Shown piece by piece: positions 49,980-58,997 of a stretch of 64,000 bases of DNA (the stretch's first letter is position 1; each line of letters begins with the position of its first letter). The notes under the pieces are model-generated. The model was not told the DNA's origin. It saw only the letters and a program-made list of their open reading frames with translations, and did not search any database. The position numbers and the translations under genes are program-made. Where the stretch lies: contig JABLYA010000001.1 in NCBI GenBank assembly GCA_013177855.1, positions 1,936,983-2,000,982 on the forward strand, written 5' to 3'. The DNA is from Ignavibacteria bacterium (GTDB lineage: Bacteria > Bacteroidota > Ignavibacteria > Ch128b).

Positions 49980-52157
49980 ATGTTAAAGATTGAACGGGAT
50001 AAACTTCCATCATTAAAATTTATAAAAGGAGTTGGTGAAGCTCGGGAAAAAATTTTAAATGCTTTAGGCATTCATACAATTGAAGATTTATTATTCTATT
50101 TCCCTTATCGATATTATGATAGAACAACTGTCATTCCCATTGTTCAAGCATACAGATTAATCCACTCCGGTTCGGAAGAAGAGGTAACTTTTGTCGGTAA
50201 AATAAAATCCATCAATAAAATTCAAACATCAAAAAGGCAGATACTACAGATCATCTTGAGCGACGGCTCGGCAAACCTAAAAATAATTTTCTTCGAAGGG
50301 ATTCATCTTTTTCAAAAAATTTTTTCTGTCGGACTTGTTGTCGCTTTCTCTGGCAAAGTTCAATCGGGTTTGGATGGAGAACCAGTTCTTTACCATCCTA
50401 CTTTTGATATAATTAAAGATGAAGAAGATTTTGATTTTCAGAATACCGGAAGAATTGTACCGCAGTATTCTTTGAGAGGAATTTCACAGGCAAAAGCAAA
50501 TGCTTTTGGTTCTCATACTTTGAGGAAGATAATTCAGAATGCTTTAAGCAATTATTTGGCTCTGATCACAGAAACTTTGCCAGATTATATTTTAAGAAAA
50601 TTTAATTTAATGAGTCTCATAAGAGCAGTTAAAAATCTTCATAATCCTGAAAATTTTGATCTCTTAAATAAGGCCCGCTATCGAATGAAATTTGAAGAGA
50701 TCTTTTATTACCAGATGATTGCAGCAATAAATCGAAAAGCTCTTAAACAGCTTGATGAATCAATTAAATTCACAAAAGTAGGGGAGAATGCTCGTTACTT
50801 CATTGAGAAGAAATTACCTTTTGAATTAACTGAAGATCAGAAAAAAGTTATTAGAGAAATTTATAATGATTTTAAGAGTGGTTATCCAATGAACCGATTG
50901 CTTCAAGGTGATGTGGGAAGTGGTAAAACTCTTGTTGCATTAATTACCGCACTCATTGCAGTTGATAATGGTTTTCAAGTTGCAATTATGGCTCCAACAG
51001 AAATTCTTGCATTTCAGCATTACAATTATTTCACCAATCTGCTTAAAGACTTGCCGATTACAATAGGACTTCTTACCAGCAGCACTCCAAATTCCATCAG
51101 AAAAAAATATTCAAAGATGATTGAAAACGGTGAATTACAAATATTAATCGGAACTCATGCTTTAATTGAAGATAATGTGCAATTTCAAAATCTTGGTTAT
51201 GTGATTATTGATGAGCAGCATCGCTTTGGTGTGGTTCAAAGAGCAAAGCTCAAAATGAAAGGTCGAAACCCACACTTACTTGTGATGACAGCCACACCAA
51301 TTCCAAGAACTTTAGCTCTTACAATTTATTCGGATCTGGATGTTTCAATAATTAAAACAATGCCTAAAAACAGGAAGCCAATTAAAACTCATGTTATTAC
51401 TCCAGATAAAAAACCAAGTCTTTATGATTTTATCCGGAAAGAAATTGCAAAAGGTAATCAAGCCTACATTATTTATCCGTTAATTGAGGAATCGGAAAAA
51501 ATAGATCTGGAAGATGTGATTTCTAATTTTCAAAAGTTGAAGAACGAAATATTCAAAGAATTTAATGTTGGGATGATTCACGGAAAGCTGCCGTCTGAAG
51601 AAAAAGAGGATATAATGAATAGATTTAATGCTGGTGAAATTCAGATTTTAGTTGCGACATCGGTAATTGAAGTTGGAATTGATAATCCAAACGCGACGAT
51701 TATGGTAATTGAAGAGGCACAGAGATTTGGTCTTTCACAGCTTCATCAGTTAAGAGGGAGAGTCGGGAGAAGCGATAAACAATCGTATTGTATTTTAATC
51801 TCTGAAATTGAAGTTGACGATGTCAGAACAAAAACTTTATTCGATTTAAATAATCAAACCAGTATTGCGAGAGAAAGACTCAAAGCGATGAAAAAATATT
51901 CAGATGGATTTAAGATTGCAGAGATTGATTTTAAGCTTCGTGGACCTGGAGATATTTTCGGAACCAAACAGAGCGGTATACCAGAATTTAAATTTGTAGA
52001 TATCTTTTCAGATCAAGAATTAATAGAAAGAGTTCGAGACTTTACTTTTAGTTTGATAGAAGAAGATCCTGATCTTGCAAAGCCAGAACATTTAATTATC
52101 AAAGAAGTCATAAAGAAGAAATATTCAGCAAGAGAGTTTTTATCCACAATTGCGTAA
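49980..52157 (+). CDS. recG: ATP-dependent DNA helicase RecG
   Basis: A 725-residue RecG, which reverses stalled forks and branch-migrates Holliday junctions. The N-terminal wedge/OB domain (~1-270; IKGVGEAREKILNALGI) is followed by SF2 helicase lobes: Walker A GDVGSGKTLVALI (~311), DEQHRFG, TATPIPRTL, then motif VI QLRGRVGRSDKQSYC and the TRG-like tail (LRGPGDIFGTKQSG). Length is in the usual range (~690-720). ATG 49980 is the only in-frame start near the motif. Monocistronic from context. Confidence 0.96.
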   Translation: MLKIERDKLPSLKFIKGVGEAREKILNALGIHTIEDLLFYFPYRYYDRTTVIPIVQAYRLIHSGSEEEVTFVGKIKSINKIQTSKRQILQIILSDGSANLKIIFFEGIHLFQKIFSVGLVVAFSGKVQSGLDGEPVLYHPTFDIIKDEEDFDFQNTGRIVPQYSLRGISQAKANAFGSHTLRKIIQNALSNYLALITETLPDYILRKFNLMSLIRAVKNLHNPENFDLLNKARYRMKFEEIFYYQMIAAINRKALKQLDESIKFTKVGENARYFIEKKLPFELTEDQKKVIREIYNDFKSGYPMNRLLQGDVGSGKTLVALITALIAVDNGFQVAIMAPTEILAFQHYNYFTNLLKDLPITIGLLTSSTPNSIRKKYSKMIENGELQILIGTHALIEDNVQFQNLGYVIIDEQHRFGVVQRAKLKMKGRNPHLLVMTATPIPRTLALTIYSDLDVSIIKTMPKNRKPIKTHVITPDKKPSLYDFIRKEIAKGNQAYIIYPLIEESEKIDLEDVISNFQKLKNEIFKEFNVGMIHGKLPSEEKEDIMNRFNAGEIQILVATSVIEVGIDNPNATIMVIEEAQRFGLSQLHQLRGRVGRSDKQSYCILISEIEVDDVRTKTLFDLNNQTSIARERLKAMKKYSDGFKIAEIDFKLRGPGDIFGTKQSGIPEFKFVDIFSDQELIERVRDFTFSLIEEDPDLAKPEHLIIKEVIKKKYSAREFLSTIA

Positions 52158-52289
52158 GAAGTTTAATACCTGTTCAATTAAAAAATTCAAATACTTAATA
52201 AACCACTCTTATTAGTTTTTAATTAGATTCATTTGATAGCTTAAAGTGTAAGCAAACTTTTATTAATACCTTTTCCTAAAAGTTTTTTA

Positions 52290-52832
52290 TCACTTCTCGT
52301 TAATATTTTTCAGAATATTTAATATATCTCGCTCGAGGGTTTCAGTTGGTGTCTCGATGATTCTACCAATTTCAGAATCGTTTTTATAAAAAATGAAGGT
52401 AGGAACTCTTTCAATTACAAATTGATCTATGTCGAAACCTTCTGCTTTTTTCTTCCTGTCAACACAATAAAGCTCCAAATTTTTGTAATCGAAATTCAAT
52501 TCATCAAGGATTTTATAAAATCTTGGTACCTCTCTTCTGCTGTCACTGCACCAGGTTCCCATCACGCAAACAATTTTAATTGAATCAAGATCAATTAATT
52601 TTATTACTGAATCTTCAGGAGTGTAATAGTCATATTCTGCTTCGAACCACCAGGAGAAAGAAGTGTCTTTTGTTAAATTTTCTCTCGAGCATAAACCAAT
52701 CAGCATCGGTTTGCTAGATTTTTCGTCTGTTATGATAGAAAATGATGATGAACTTTTATCCTGTGCATTTAAGCTAATAACTAATTGGAAAAGAAAACTT
52801 AAAACAATGAAAAATTTGAAAATGATTTTCAT
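52290..52832 (-). CDS. Exported thioredoxin-fold protein with a CxxS active site
   Basis: A 180-residue protein with signal peptide MKIIFKFFIVLSFLFQLVISLNAQ. The thioredoxin fold shows VCVMGTWCSDSRREVPRF and VERVPTFIFYKN with the conserved cis-Pro (VPT). The active site is WCSDS, so the second cysteine of CxxC is serine. Monothiol thioredoxins act as isomerases or trapping proteins rather than dithiol reductases. The upstream nadK overlaps its start by four bases (52829-52832), so it is co-transcribed with nadK and the DUF1844 gene. Confidence 0.86.
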   Translation of the reverse strand: MKIIFKFFIVLSFLFQLVISLNAQDKSSSSFSIITDEKSSKPMLIGLCSRENLTKDTSFSWWFEAEYDYYTPEDSVIKLIDLDSIKIVCVMGTWCSDSRREVPRFYKILDELNFDYKNLELYCVDRKKKAEGFDIDQFVIERVPTFIFYKNDSEIGRIIETPTETLERDILNILKNINEK

Positions 52833-53737
52833 TTTTTATCACCTCTGTTTTGTTCTCTGATGTCAATTCCCCACATTAATTTTTCTCTCAATGTTTGGAA
52901 ATAATCTTTATTTTTTCTTTTGAAGAGTTTCAAGACTTTGTCTGACTTTCTGATGATCATTTTAACAGGTGGTTTGATTTTAAAAGTTTGTTGACCATCT
53001 CTGTTAATCATCACAGTTTCATAAAAAGATTTTGCTTCAATTTTTATTTCAGAACTTGCTGGTATTACAATGGGACGAACGGTTAAAGTATGCGGACAGA
53101 TTGGACTCAAGACAAAAGAATCCAATTCAGGTAAAAGGATTGGACCTCCGGCTGAAAGTGAATAACCGGTTGAACCTGTAGGCGTTGAAATTATCAATCC
53201 ATCTGAGCGGTAAGTAGTCAGAAATTTACCATCAACCCATGTATCAATTTCAATAATTCTTGACCAGCCACCTTTTTCAATTACAAAATCATTAACGGCT
53301 ATAAACTTTTCTGATTTATGACCAACGATTTTTCCTTCCAGAAGAATTCGTGTTTCAATCTCAAAATCATTTTTTTCGTATTCATCAAGTACATTCATTA
53401 GATCATGGTAATTTATGTCAGCTAGAAATCCGAGTTTGCCAAAATTTACACCTACAAGAATTGCATCCGAAGCAATTGCATATTGAGCAGAATAAAGCAT
53501 TGTTCCATCACCGCCGAAGGAAAGGAGCAAATCAATATTTCCAGCAAATTTTTTTTCGTCGAGTGATTTTACAGATTTAAGCAATTTGTTCTTTTCGAGT
53601 TCAGATTTTACGAAGTTAAAAGTTGAACTGCTGAGAATAATTTTTCTATCTCGATGTTTAGAATTTTCTTTCAGGAATTCAACTAAAAAATTAGAAATGT
53701 CGTATTTGGTTGTGTTTGCAATTATGCCAATTCTCAA
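52829..53737 (-). CDS. nadK: NAD kinase
   Basis: A 302-residue NAD kinase (ATP- or polyphosphate-dependent), making NADP. The signatures are FGGDGTMLYS (Asp77 is catalytic) and TPTGSTGYSLSAGGPI, with the C-terminal beta-domain RDGQQTFKI. Length is normal (~290-305). It overlaps the DUF1844 gene upstream and the thioredoxin gene downstream by four bases each, making a tight three-gene unit. Confidence 0.95.
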   Translation of the reverse strand: MRIGIIANTTKYDISNFLVEFLKENSKHRDRKIILSSSTFNFVKSELEKNKLLKSVKSLDEKKFAGNIDLLLSFGGDGTMLYSAQYAIASDAILVGVNFGKLGFLADINYHDLMNVLDEYEKNDFEIETRILLEGKIVGHKSEKFIAVNDFVIEKGGWSRIIEIDTWVDGKFLTTYRSDGLIISTPTGSTGYSLSAGGPILLPELDSFVLSPICPHTLTVRPIVIPASSEIKIEAKSFYETVMINRDGQQTFKIKPPVKMIIRKSDKVLKLFKRKNKDYFQTLREKLMWGIDIREQNRGDKK

Positions 53738-54045
53738 GTCTTAGCCTCTTCTTTCTTGTCCTGTTTTTCTTTGCGATCTTTTTCAAGTTCGTCAACATAA
53801 TTTAATTTCAAGTCTTTGCTGATTTGAGTTAATAATCGATCTTCTTCATCAGATAAATTGCCCTTTGTTTTAGCTTTGATCATATCAAGCATATCAATTG
53901 CGAGTTTTGCTGCTTCGAGGTCTCGTTCAATTTTTTGTGTAATTGGATTTGGGAGTTTGCCAAGACCGATCCAGGCTGATGTTTGAAATTGTAAAATCAA
54001 TTGAAAGAACAGCTGATCGTGAAGGTTTTTATCCTGATCTGCCAT
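53734..54045 (-). CDS. DUF1844 domain-containing protein
   Basis: A 103-residue small cytoplasmic protein of the DUF1844 family: HDQLFFQLILQFQTSAWIGLGK and KIERDLEAAKLAIDMLDMI are typical. The tail is highly charged (Lys/Glu). Function unknown. First gene of the nadK unit, with CGGAGG-type sequence upstream of its start (54050-54057 on the minus strand). Confidence 0.87.
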   Translation of the reverse strand: MADQDKNLHDQLFFQLILQFQTSAWIGLGKLPNPITQKIERDLEAAKLAIDMLDMIKAKTKGNLSDEEDRLLTQISKDLKLNYVDELEKDRKEKQDKKEEAKT

Positions 54046-54084
54046 ATCTTTCCTCCGTTTTTTATTTAATAAAATATAAAAAGA

Positions 54085-56163
54085 CTAATCTTTCATCAAT
54101 TTCTGGATTGTTAAACTTAACCCAACAGTAAACCAGAGCATCGTAGCTATTTCATGATCTCCAAAGTTGTATTCAAAAAGTCCGCTCGTACAAATTCCAA
54201 TAAACGCTGCTAAAAGTCCTTTAGCAAGAACATTGTAAAAGTTTTTGTTCTGAGAGAGTTTTATTGTTTCGATGTGTATGAAGAAAATTTTTATTAAAAG
54301 GAGAATGAAAATTATAAAGCCGAAAATTCCGAGTGTGGCTAAGATATGAGTGTAATTATTGTGAAGATGCCCGTATGTATATTTGTCAAAAGGTTCACGA
54401 TATTTTTTATACATCTCATTGAAATCAATATTCCCAACTCCAAAGATTGGATAATTTGAAAAAATTCTAAAAGCAACTTTAATTTGATTCATTCTTTCAA
54501 TATTGGATGGATGATAAGGATCATAAATTGAACTTAATCTGCTTCGATAAAAGTAAGTCGCAATCCACTTATCGTTCTGTCTAATTAGTCCCGAAATTTT
54601 TTCGGTGAACTTGTGAAGTTCAAAAACATTTCCATGAATGTTTATCAGATAAATTTTGCCGCCGAAATCAGTAAATATTATATCATCACCATAAAATCTA
54701 ATTATATTAGCTAAAACCTTTGTCTGAATTCCTCGAATTACTTTTGGCTTTGAAGGATTGCTGATATCGTAAATTTTTATTCCTTTGGTTCCGTCACCAA
54801 TTGCAAGTAAATTACCGTCAATATGTAAAGAAGCAGGAACGCTTTCCGTTTTAATTTCATCAATCAATCTGATGTTTGAAATATCTGAAATATCAAAGAC
54901 TAAAAACTTTTTATCGTCAATTAAAGCATACAGGTAGTTGTCTTTAGCCTCAAAACCGATGAACACTATTTTTGATTTACCATTTGAAAGTGAAAAAGAT
55001 GTTACATAAACGGGCTTTGCCGGATTTGAAACATCGATCACTTCAAAACCATATTCACCCTCTGACATAAAGATATAATTCTTGTGAACCAAAATAGAGC
55101 GTACAACATTCTGAGGAATAATTGATGAAATAATCTGAATTGAGTCATCTTCAGGATTTAAAATTAAAACTCTCGAATCAAGCAGCAGTGCAAAAAGTAA
55201 TGTGTCGCGTGTAGCTATTGCTCTTGCTGGTGAAGGTGTGTGTAATTGCCCTTTAAATATGAAAGTGGTGTCCAGCATTTTCCATCTTGTAATTCCCGCT
55301 TCATAGTCAGCTACAAAAAATTCTCCCTTTAGTGTATCAAGACCATTTGCTCTGCCTTTTGAATTGAGAACATTGAGTTGTTCTAAAGATTTTTTTGAAG
55401 GATTTATTTTGAAACTTGCAATTTGACTTGTTGTCTGAGTTAATGAGAAAAATACTCCGACTAAAACAGCAATTGCACCAACAAATACCCATCTTTTATG
55501 AAGCAAAAACAAAACAACAACACCCGCAATTGTTCCGAGCCATGCTGCTCTTGTATAACTTGAAATTAATGATGCAGTTGAAATCAGTATTGCAATAATT
55601 AAAATTATTTTGTAACGAAGCTTATTGTCTTTGAGAAACAAAAATCCAACAAGAATAATTGTCACAATGCTCATCAATCCACCGGCTGTCATCACATATT
55701 GAAATATGGAAGGACCCTTCAGTTCTTTTGAATATAATTGATAGATATAATATTGATAGGCAAAGAAAAGATAAACAGCCATCCCTAACACAGCAAAGAT
55801 CAAAAACGCATAAACAATTCTTTTAAATCTTTTTTCATTCCTCAAATAATAAATTGGCATATAAACAACAGGAAGAAGGATTGCCCTCTTAAAAGTATTA
55901 TGAAAAGCTTGAGCTGAATTTTGAGAAAGGATTGCTGAAATTACTTCAGACAAAATCAAAAGAATGAAAAAAACTTCGAGACCTGTTGATTGCTTTTCAA
56001 ATTTTTTTTGAACCAGAAAACGAGTTAATAAAATTAGTAACGCGCCAAAATATCCGATTTGATTCACAAATATTGAGGTAGTAAGACTTGCTGCAAATAT
56101 GAAGAGAAAAACAAAACCCGCTCTATCTAAAATTTCAATTGTTCTTTCTGAATTTGATTTCAT
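54085..56163 (-). CDS. O-antigen ligase family membrane protein with an inserted LVIVD-like beta-propeller
   Basis: A 692-residue inner-membrane protein. Residues 1-240 have about nine hydrophobic helices and SYTRAAWLG, the conserved Arg region of WaaL/Wzy_C proteins. Residues ~265-535 are a propeller of LVIVD-type repeats (YGFEVIDVSNPAKPVYVTSF, KFLVFDISDISNIRLIDEI, KGIKIYDISNPSKPKVI). The Wzy_C pattern then resumes: SNIERMNQIKVAFRIFSNYP, FGVGNIDF and the GHLHNNY histidine, then three more helices. Such enzymes transfer lipid-linked glycans onto lipid A core or proteins. The insert falls in the large periplasmic loop that carries the active site. It overlaps the upstream exporter gene by four bases. 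Confidence 0.87.
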   Translation of the reverse strand: MKSNSERTIEILDRAGFVFLFIFAASLTTSIFVNQIGYFGALLILLTRFLVQKKFEKQSTGLEVFFILLILSEVISAILSQNSAQAFHNTFKRAILLPVVYMPIYYLRNEKRFKRIVYAFLIFAVLGMAVYLFFAYQYYIYQLYSKELKGPSIFQYVMTAGGLMSIVTIILVGFLFLKDNKLRYKIILIIAILISTASLISSYTRAAWLGTIAGVVVLFLLHKRWVFVGAIAVLVGVFFSLTQTTSQIASFKINPSKKSLEQLNVLNSKGRANGLDTLKGEFFVADYEAGITRWKMLDTTFIFKGQLHTPSPARAIATRDTLLFALLLDSRVLILNPEDDSIQIISSIIPQNVVRSILVHKNYIFMSEGEYGFEVIDVSNPAKPVYVTSFSLSNGKSKIVFIGFEAKDNYLYALIDDKKFLVFDISDISNIRLIDEIKTESVPASLHIDGNLLAIGDGTKGIKIYDISNPSKPKVIRGIQTKVLANIIRFYGDDIIFTDFGGKIYLINIHGNVFELHKFTEKISGLIRQNDKWIATYFYRSRLSSIYDPYHPSNIERMNQIKVAFRIFSNYPIFGVGNIDFNEMYKKYREPFDKYTYGHLHNNYTHILATLGIFGFIIFILLLIKIFFIHIETIKLSQNKNFYNVLAKGLLAAFIGICTSGLFEYNFGDHEIATMLWFTVGLSLTIQKLMKD

Positions 56164-58067
56164 TCCTGAACCTCATTAAAGCGAAATTGAAGTGAATAAA
56201 GTCGGTAATAAAGTCCATCTGTATCCTGAATTAATTCTGCGTGAGTTCCCATCTGGACAATTTTACCTTCATCAATTACGATTACTTTGCTGGCGTTTCT
56301 AACAGTGCTTAATCTGTGAGCAATTACAAATGTTGTTCTGTCTTTCATCAGATTTTCAATTGCACCTTGAACTAAAATTTCAGATTCGCTATCGAGTGCT
56401 GAAGTTGCTTCGTCTAAAATCATAATGGGTGGATTTTTCAAAAGAGCTCGTGCAATTGAAATTCTCTGTCGCTGACCACCGGAAAGTTTCAAACCTCTTT
56501 CACCAATAATTGTATCGTATCCCTGCGGAAGGTCCATTATAAAATCGTGTGCATTAGCTGCTTTTGCTGCGTTAACAATTTCTTCAAATTCCGCATCTTC
56601 CATACCATAACTGATGTTGTTTTTAATTGTATCGTTAAAAAGGATTGGATCTTGAGTAACTATTCCAATGTGATTTCTTAATGATTTTAAATCGTAATCT
56701 CGGATATCAACTCCATCAATGTAAATAGCTCCTTCGGTTACATCGTAAAATCTTGGAATTAGATCGACAAGAGTTGTTTTGCCGGCGCCGCTTGGCCCGA
56801 CGAGCGCAGCAATTTCTCCTCTTTTGACTTCAAATGAGATATCTTTCAAAATGTACCTGTGACTTATATCATAATGAAAAGAAACTTTATCGAAAACAAT
56901 TTTATCATTAAATGAGATGAATGGAATAGCGTTCGGTTTATTTTTAATTGTAATTGGTTCATCAATAATTTCAAAAACTCTCGATGCTGCTGCTGTAGAT
57001 TCCTGAATTCGATTTGCTACATTGCTTAATTCTTTAATTGGCGGCATTATTTGAAAGATGATAAATAAAAATCCAAGAAACTCGCTTGCCTTTAATGTGT
57101 GAGATTCAAGAACCTGAATTCCGCCATACCAGATTATCAAAACACCGGCAAGGATACTGAAAAATTCAGTAACAGGCGGCGCGATATTTCTTATCCGAGT
57201 AATTCGTAAAATGATTTTGAAGAAATGATTAGTTAATGCAAAGAAATTTTCGTCTTCTTTTGCTTCCATATTGAAAGCTTTAACGATTTTAGTGCCGTAA
57301 ATTTTTTCCTGGAGGAAAGATGTCAAATCAGCCATTTTACCCTGAAGCGTATAACTCTGCTTATAAAGTTTAACGCCGAGCCAGCTGATAATTGCAAGAG
57401 AAAAAGGCATCACAACAAGAGAAAGCAAAGTTAACTGCCAGCTGATAGCAAGTGCGAGTAAAAGAAAAACAATCACAAGCAAAGGATCTTTAGTAAGAGT
57501 TACAAAACTCGCTGAAATGCCTGTGTTAATCATCGTGATGTCGTTTGTAATTCTGGAAATGAGATTACCGATTCTTTCATTCGTGAAATACTTAAGTGAA
57601 AGTTTATTGAGATGAGAAAAAGTCTCATTTCTTAAATCACGAATAAAGCCCTGTTCAATGTAAGCCATCAAATAAGACTGAACATAACCGAATAGCCCTT
57701 TCAGAAAAAATGTTATAAGGATTAAACCACAAATTCTTAAAAGTGATTCTCTTTTTGATGGTCGATCAATAAATGAGTAAAGATTTTCAGATAAATTTCG
57801 TTTAATGCCTGAGAGGAAACCGCCGCTCTTAGCCTGCGTCTCTATTTTCTGACTGAGTTCAGCAGTGGGAGAAAGATTTTGTTCAGCTTTTAATTCAGTT
57901 TGAAAAAGTGTTTCAAGTAAAGGAATGGTTAAATAAATTGAAAGTCCGCTGAAAACGGTAAAGAAGACAGAAGTTATAAGAACACCAATCAGATGACGCC
58001 AGTAAGGTTTTAGATAACTTAAAATTCTGAAATAAACTTTCCTGCGGTTTAGAGTTTCATTGTCCAT
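56160..58067 (-). CDS. MsbA-like ABC exporter (fused permease and ATPase)
   Basis: A 635-residue half-transporter. Six membrane helices (~20-345) precede the nucleotide-binding domain: Walker A GPSGAGKTT (~424-432), Q-loop VTQDPIL, signature LSGGQRQR (~528) and Walker B IMILDEATSAL. Homodimers of this class flip lipids such as lipid A or undecaprenyl-linked glycans. A ~50-residue polar insert after TM1 (~60-108) is longer than in E. coli MsbA. The gene overlaps the O-antigen ligase gene, so the pair likely serve one surface-glycan pathway. Confidence 0.92.
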   Translation of the reverse strand: MDNETLNRRKVYFRILSYLKPYWRHLIGVLITSVFFTVFSGLSIYLTIPLLETLFQTELKAEQNLSPTAELSQKIETQAKSGGFLSGIKRNLSENLYSFIDRPSKRESLLRICGLILITFFLKGLFGYVQSYLMAYIEQGFIRDLRNETFSHLNKLSLKYFTNERIGNLISRITNDITMINTGISASFVTLTKDPLLVIVFLLLALAISWQLTLLSLVVMPFSLAIISWLGVKLYKQSYTLQGKMADLTSFLQEKIYGTKIVKAFNMEAKEDENFFALTNHFFKIILRITRIRNIAPPVTEFFSILAGVLIIWYGGIQVLESHTLKASEFLGFLFIIFQIMPPIKELSNVANRIQESTAAASRVFEIIDEPITIKNKPNAIPFISFNDKIVFDKVSFHYDISHRYILKDISFEVKRGEIAALVGPSGAGKTTLVDLIPRFYDVTEGAIYIDGVDIRDYDLKSLRNHIGIVTQDPILFNDTIKNNISYGMEDAEFEEIVNAAKAANAHDFIMDLPQGYDTIIGERGLKLSGGQRQRISIARALLKNPPIMILDEATSALDSESEILVQGAIENLMKDRTTFVIAHRLSTVRNASKVIVIDEGKIVQMGTHAELIQDTDGLYYRLYSLQFRFNEVQE

Positions 58068-58362
58068 TATTCTTTTGAAAATTCATTGATTATCATTCAA
58101 AAATACTTAAATGAGCAGTTAAATATAAATGGAAAAGAGAATAATAAGATGTTGAAGTTTATACATTTTAGATAAAACCAATTGATTAAAATTCATTTTT
58201 TTACTAAATATGCAAAGAGCAACTGAACGGGAAAGTAATCGATAAGTAAAAATCATAAGAAAAATGTTTGTTTAATTAATAATTAAATTTTTTGCGCTCT
58301 ATGTGCTTACTTTATTTATTAATTAACAAAACATTAAACATAAACAAAAAGTGGGGTTAAAT
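58068..58362. other. Divergent intergenic region
   Basis: 295 bases of AT-rich DNA between the exporter gene and the small protein at 58363; both promoters should lie here, but no confident promoter is identified. No gene or repeat is seen. Confidence 0.55.
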
Positions 58363-58842
58363 ATGGCATATCAAAACATCTCAGCTGAATTAAAGGATAA
58401 TGAGAAGCAGGAAATTTTGGATTTAATACATCAGATTGAATCCAAATTACCATTTCTCATTAACCTAACATCAGATGAAAGGCATAGTTTGCCTAAGATG
58501 GGGGATAAGACTGTTGCTTTTGTTGATAAAGCAATAGAATTAGCCCAGCAAAATCCTGCTCTTGTACCTCCCTATGTTAATTTAGATGAACTTGCACGAG
58601 ATTTTGAATTAGCAAATAAATTAAGAGATATAGTGAATGCAATTACTGTTCTATATGAAAAAATTTCCGATACTTACTTAGCAGTTGGAAGCGAAGCCTA
58701 TGTAGCCGCACTTGCCTTTTACAATAGTGCTAAAGCGGCAGCAAAACTTAATGTTCCAGGAACTGATGTAATTGTTAATGAATTAGGTAAAAGATTTGTA
58801 AAGAAGACAAATTCACAAGAAAAACCTCAAAGTCAACAATAA
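58363..58842 (+). CDS. Small conserved-type hypothetical protein, alpha-helical
   Basis: A 159-residue soluble, largely helical protein. I recall similar hypothetical proteins with LPFLINLTSDERHSLPKMGD, GSEAYVAALAFYNSAK and a final RFVKK, but no function. ATG 58363 is preferred to GTG 58351, which would add four residues. It ends in a Gln/Ser-rich tail and has its own strong terminator, so it is probably monocistronic and lies just outside the restriction-modification locus. Confidence 0.78.
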   Translation: MAYQNISAELKDNEKQEILDLIHQIESKLPFLINLTSDERHSLPKMGDKTVAFVDKAIELAQQNPALVPPYVNLDELARDFELANKLRDIVNAITVLYEKISDTYLAVGSEAYVAALAFYNSAKAAAKLNVPGTDVIVNELGKRFVKKTNSQEKPQSQQ

Positions 58843-58865
58843 ACTTATTTGATATAAACTTTTAT

Positions 58866-58900
58866 ACCTGCCAGTTATTTACTGGCAGGTTATTTTTTTT
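58866..58900 (+). terminator. Rho-independent terminator
   Basis: A 10-bp perfect stem ACCTGCCAGT / ACTGGCAGGT with loop TATTT and a long T-run. It separates the small protein gene from the restriction-modification locus. Confidence 0.93.
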
Positions 58901-58997
58901 AAAGAGATTTATATTTGCATAACATTCTTTAATGGTGATATATTAAGAAAGCATTTAAACTTATTATTGAAATTAGTTCTTTAAAGTAGGTGCCAAA

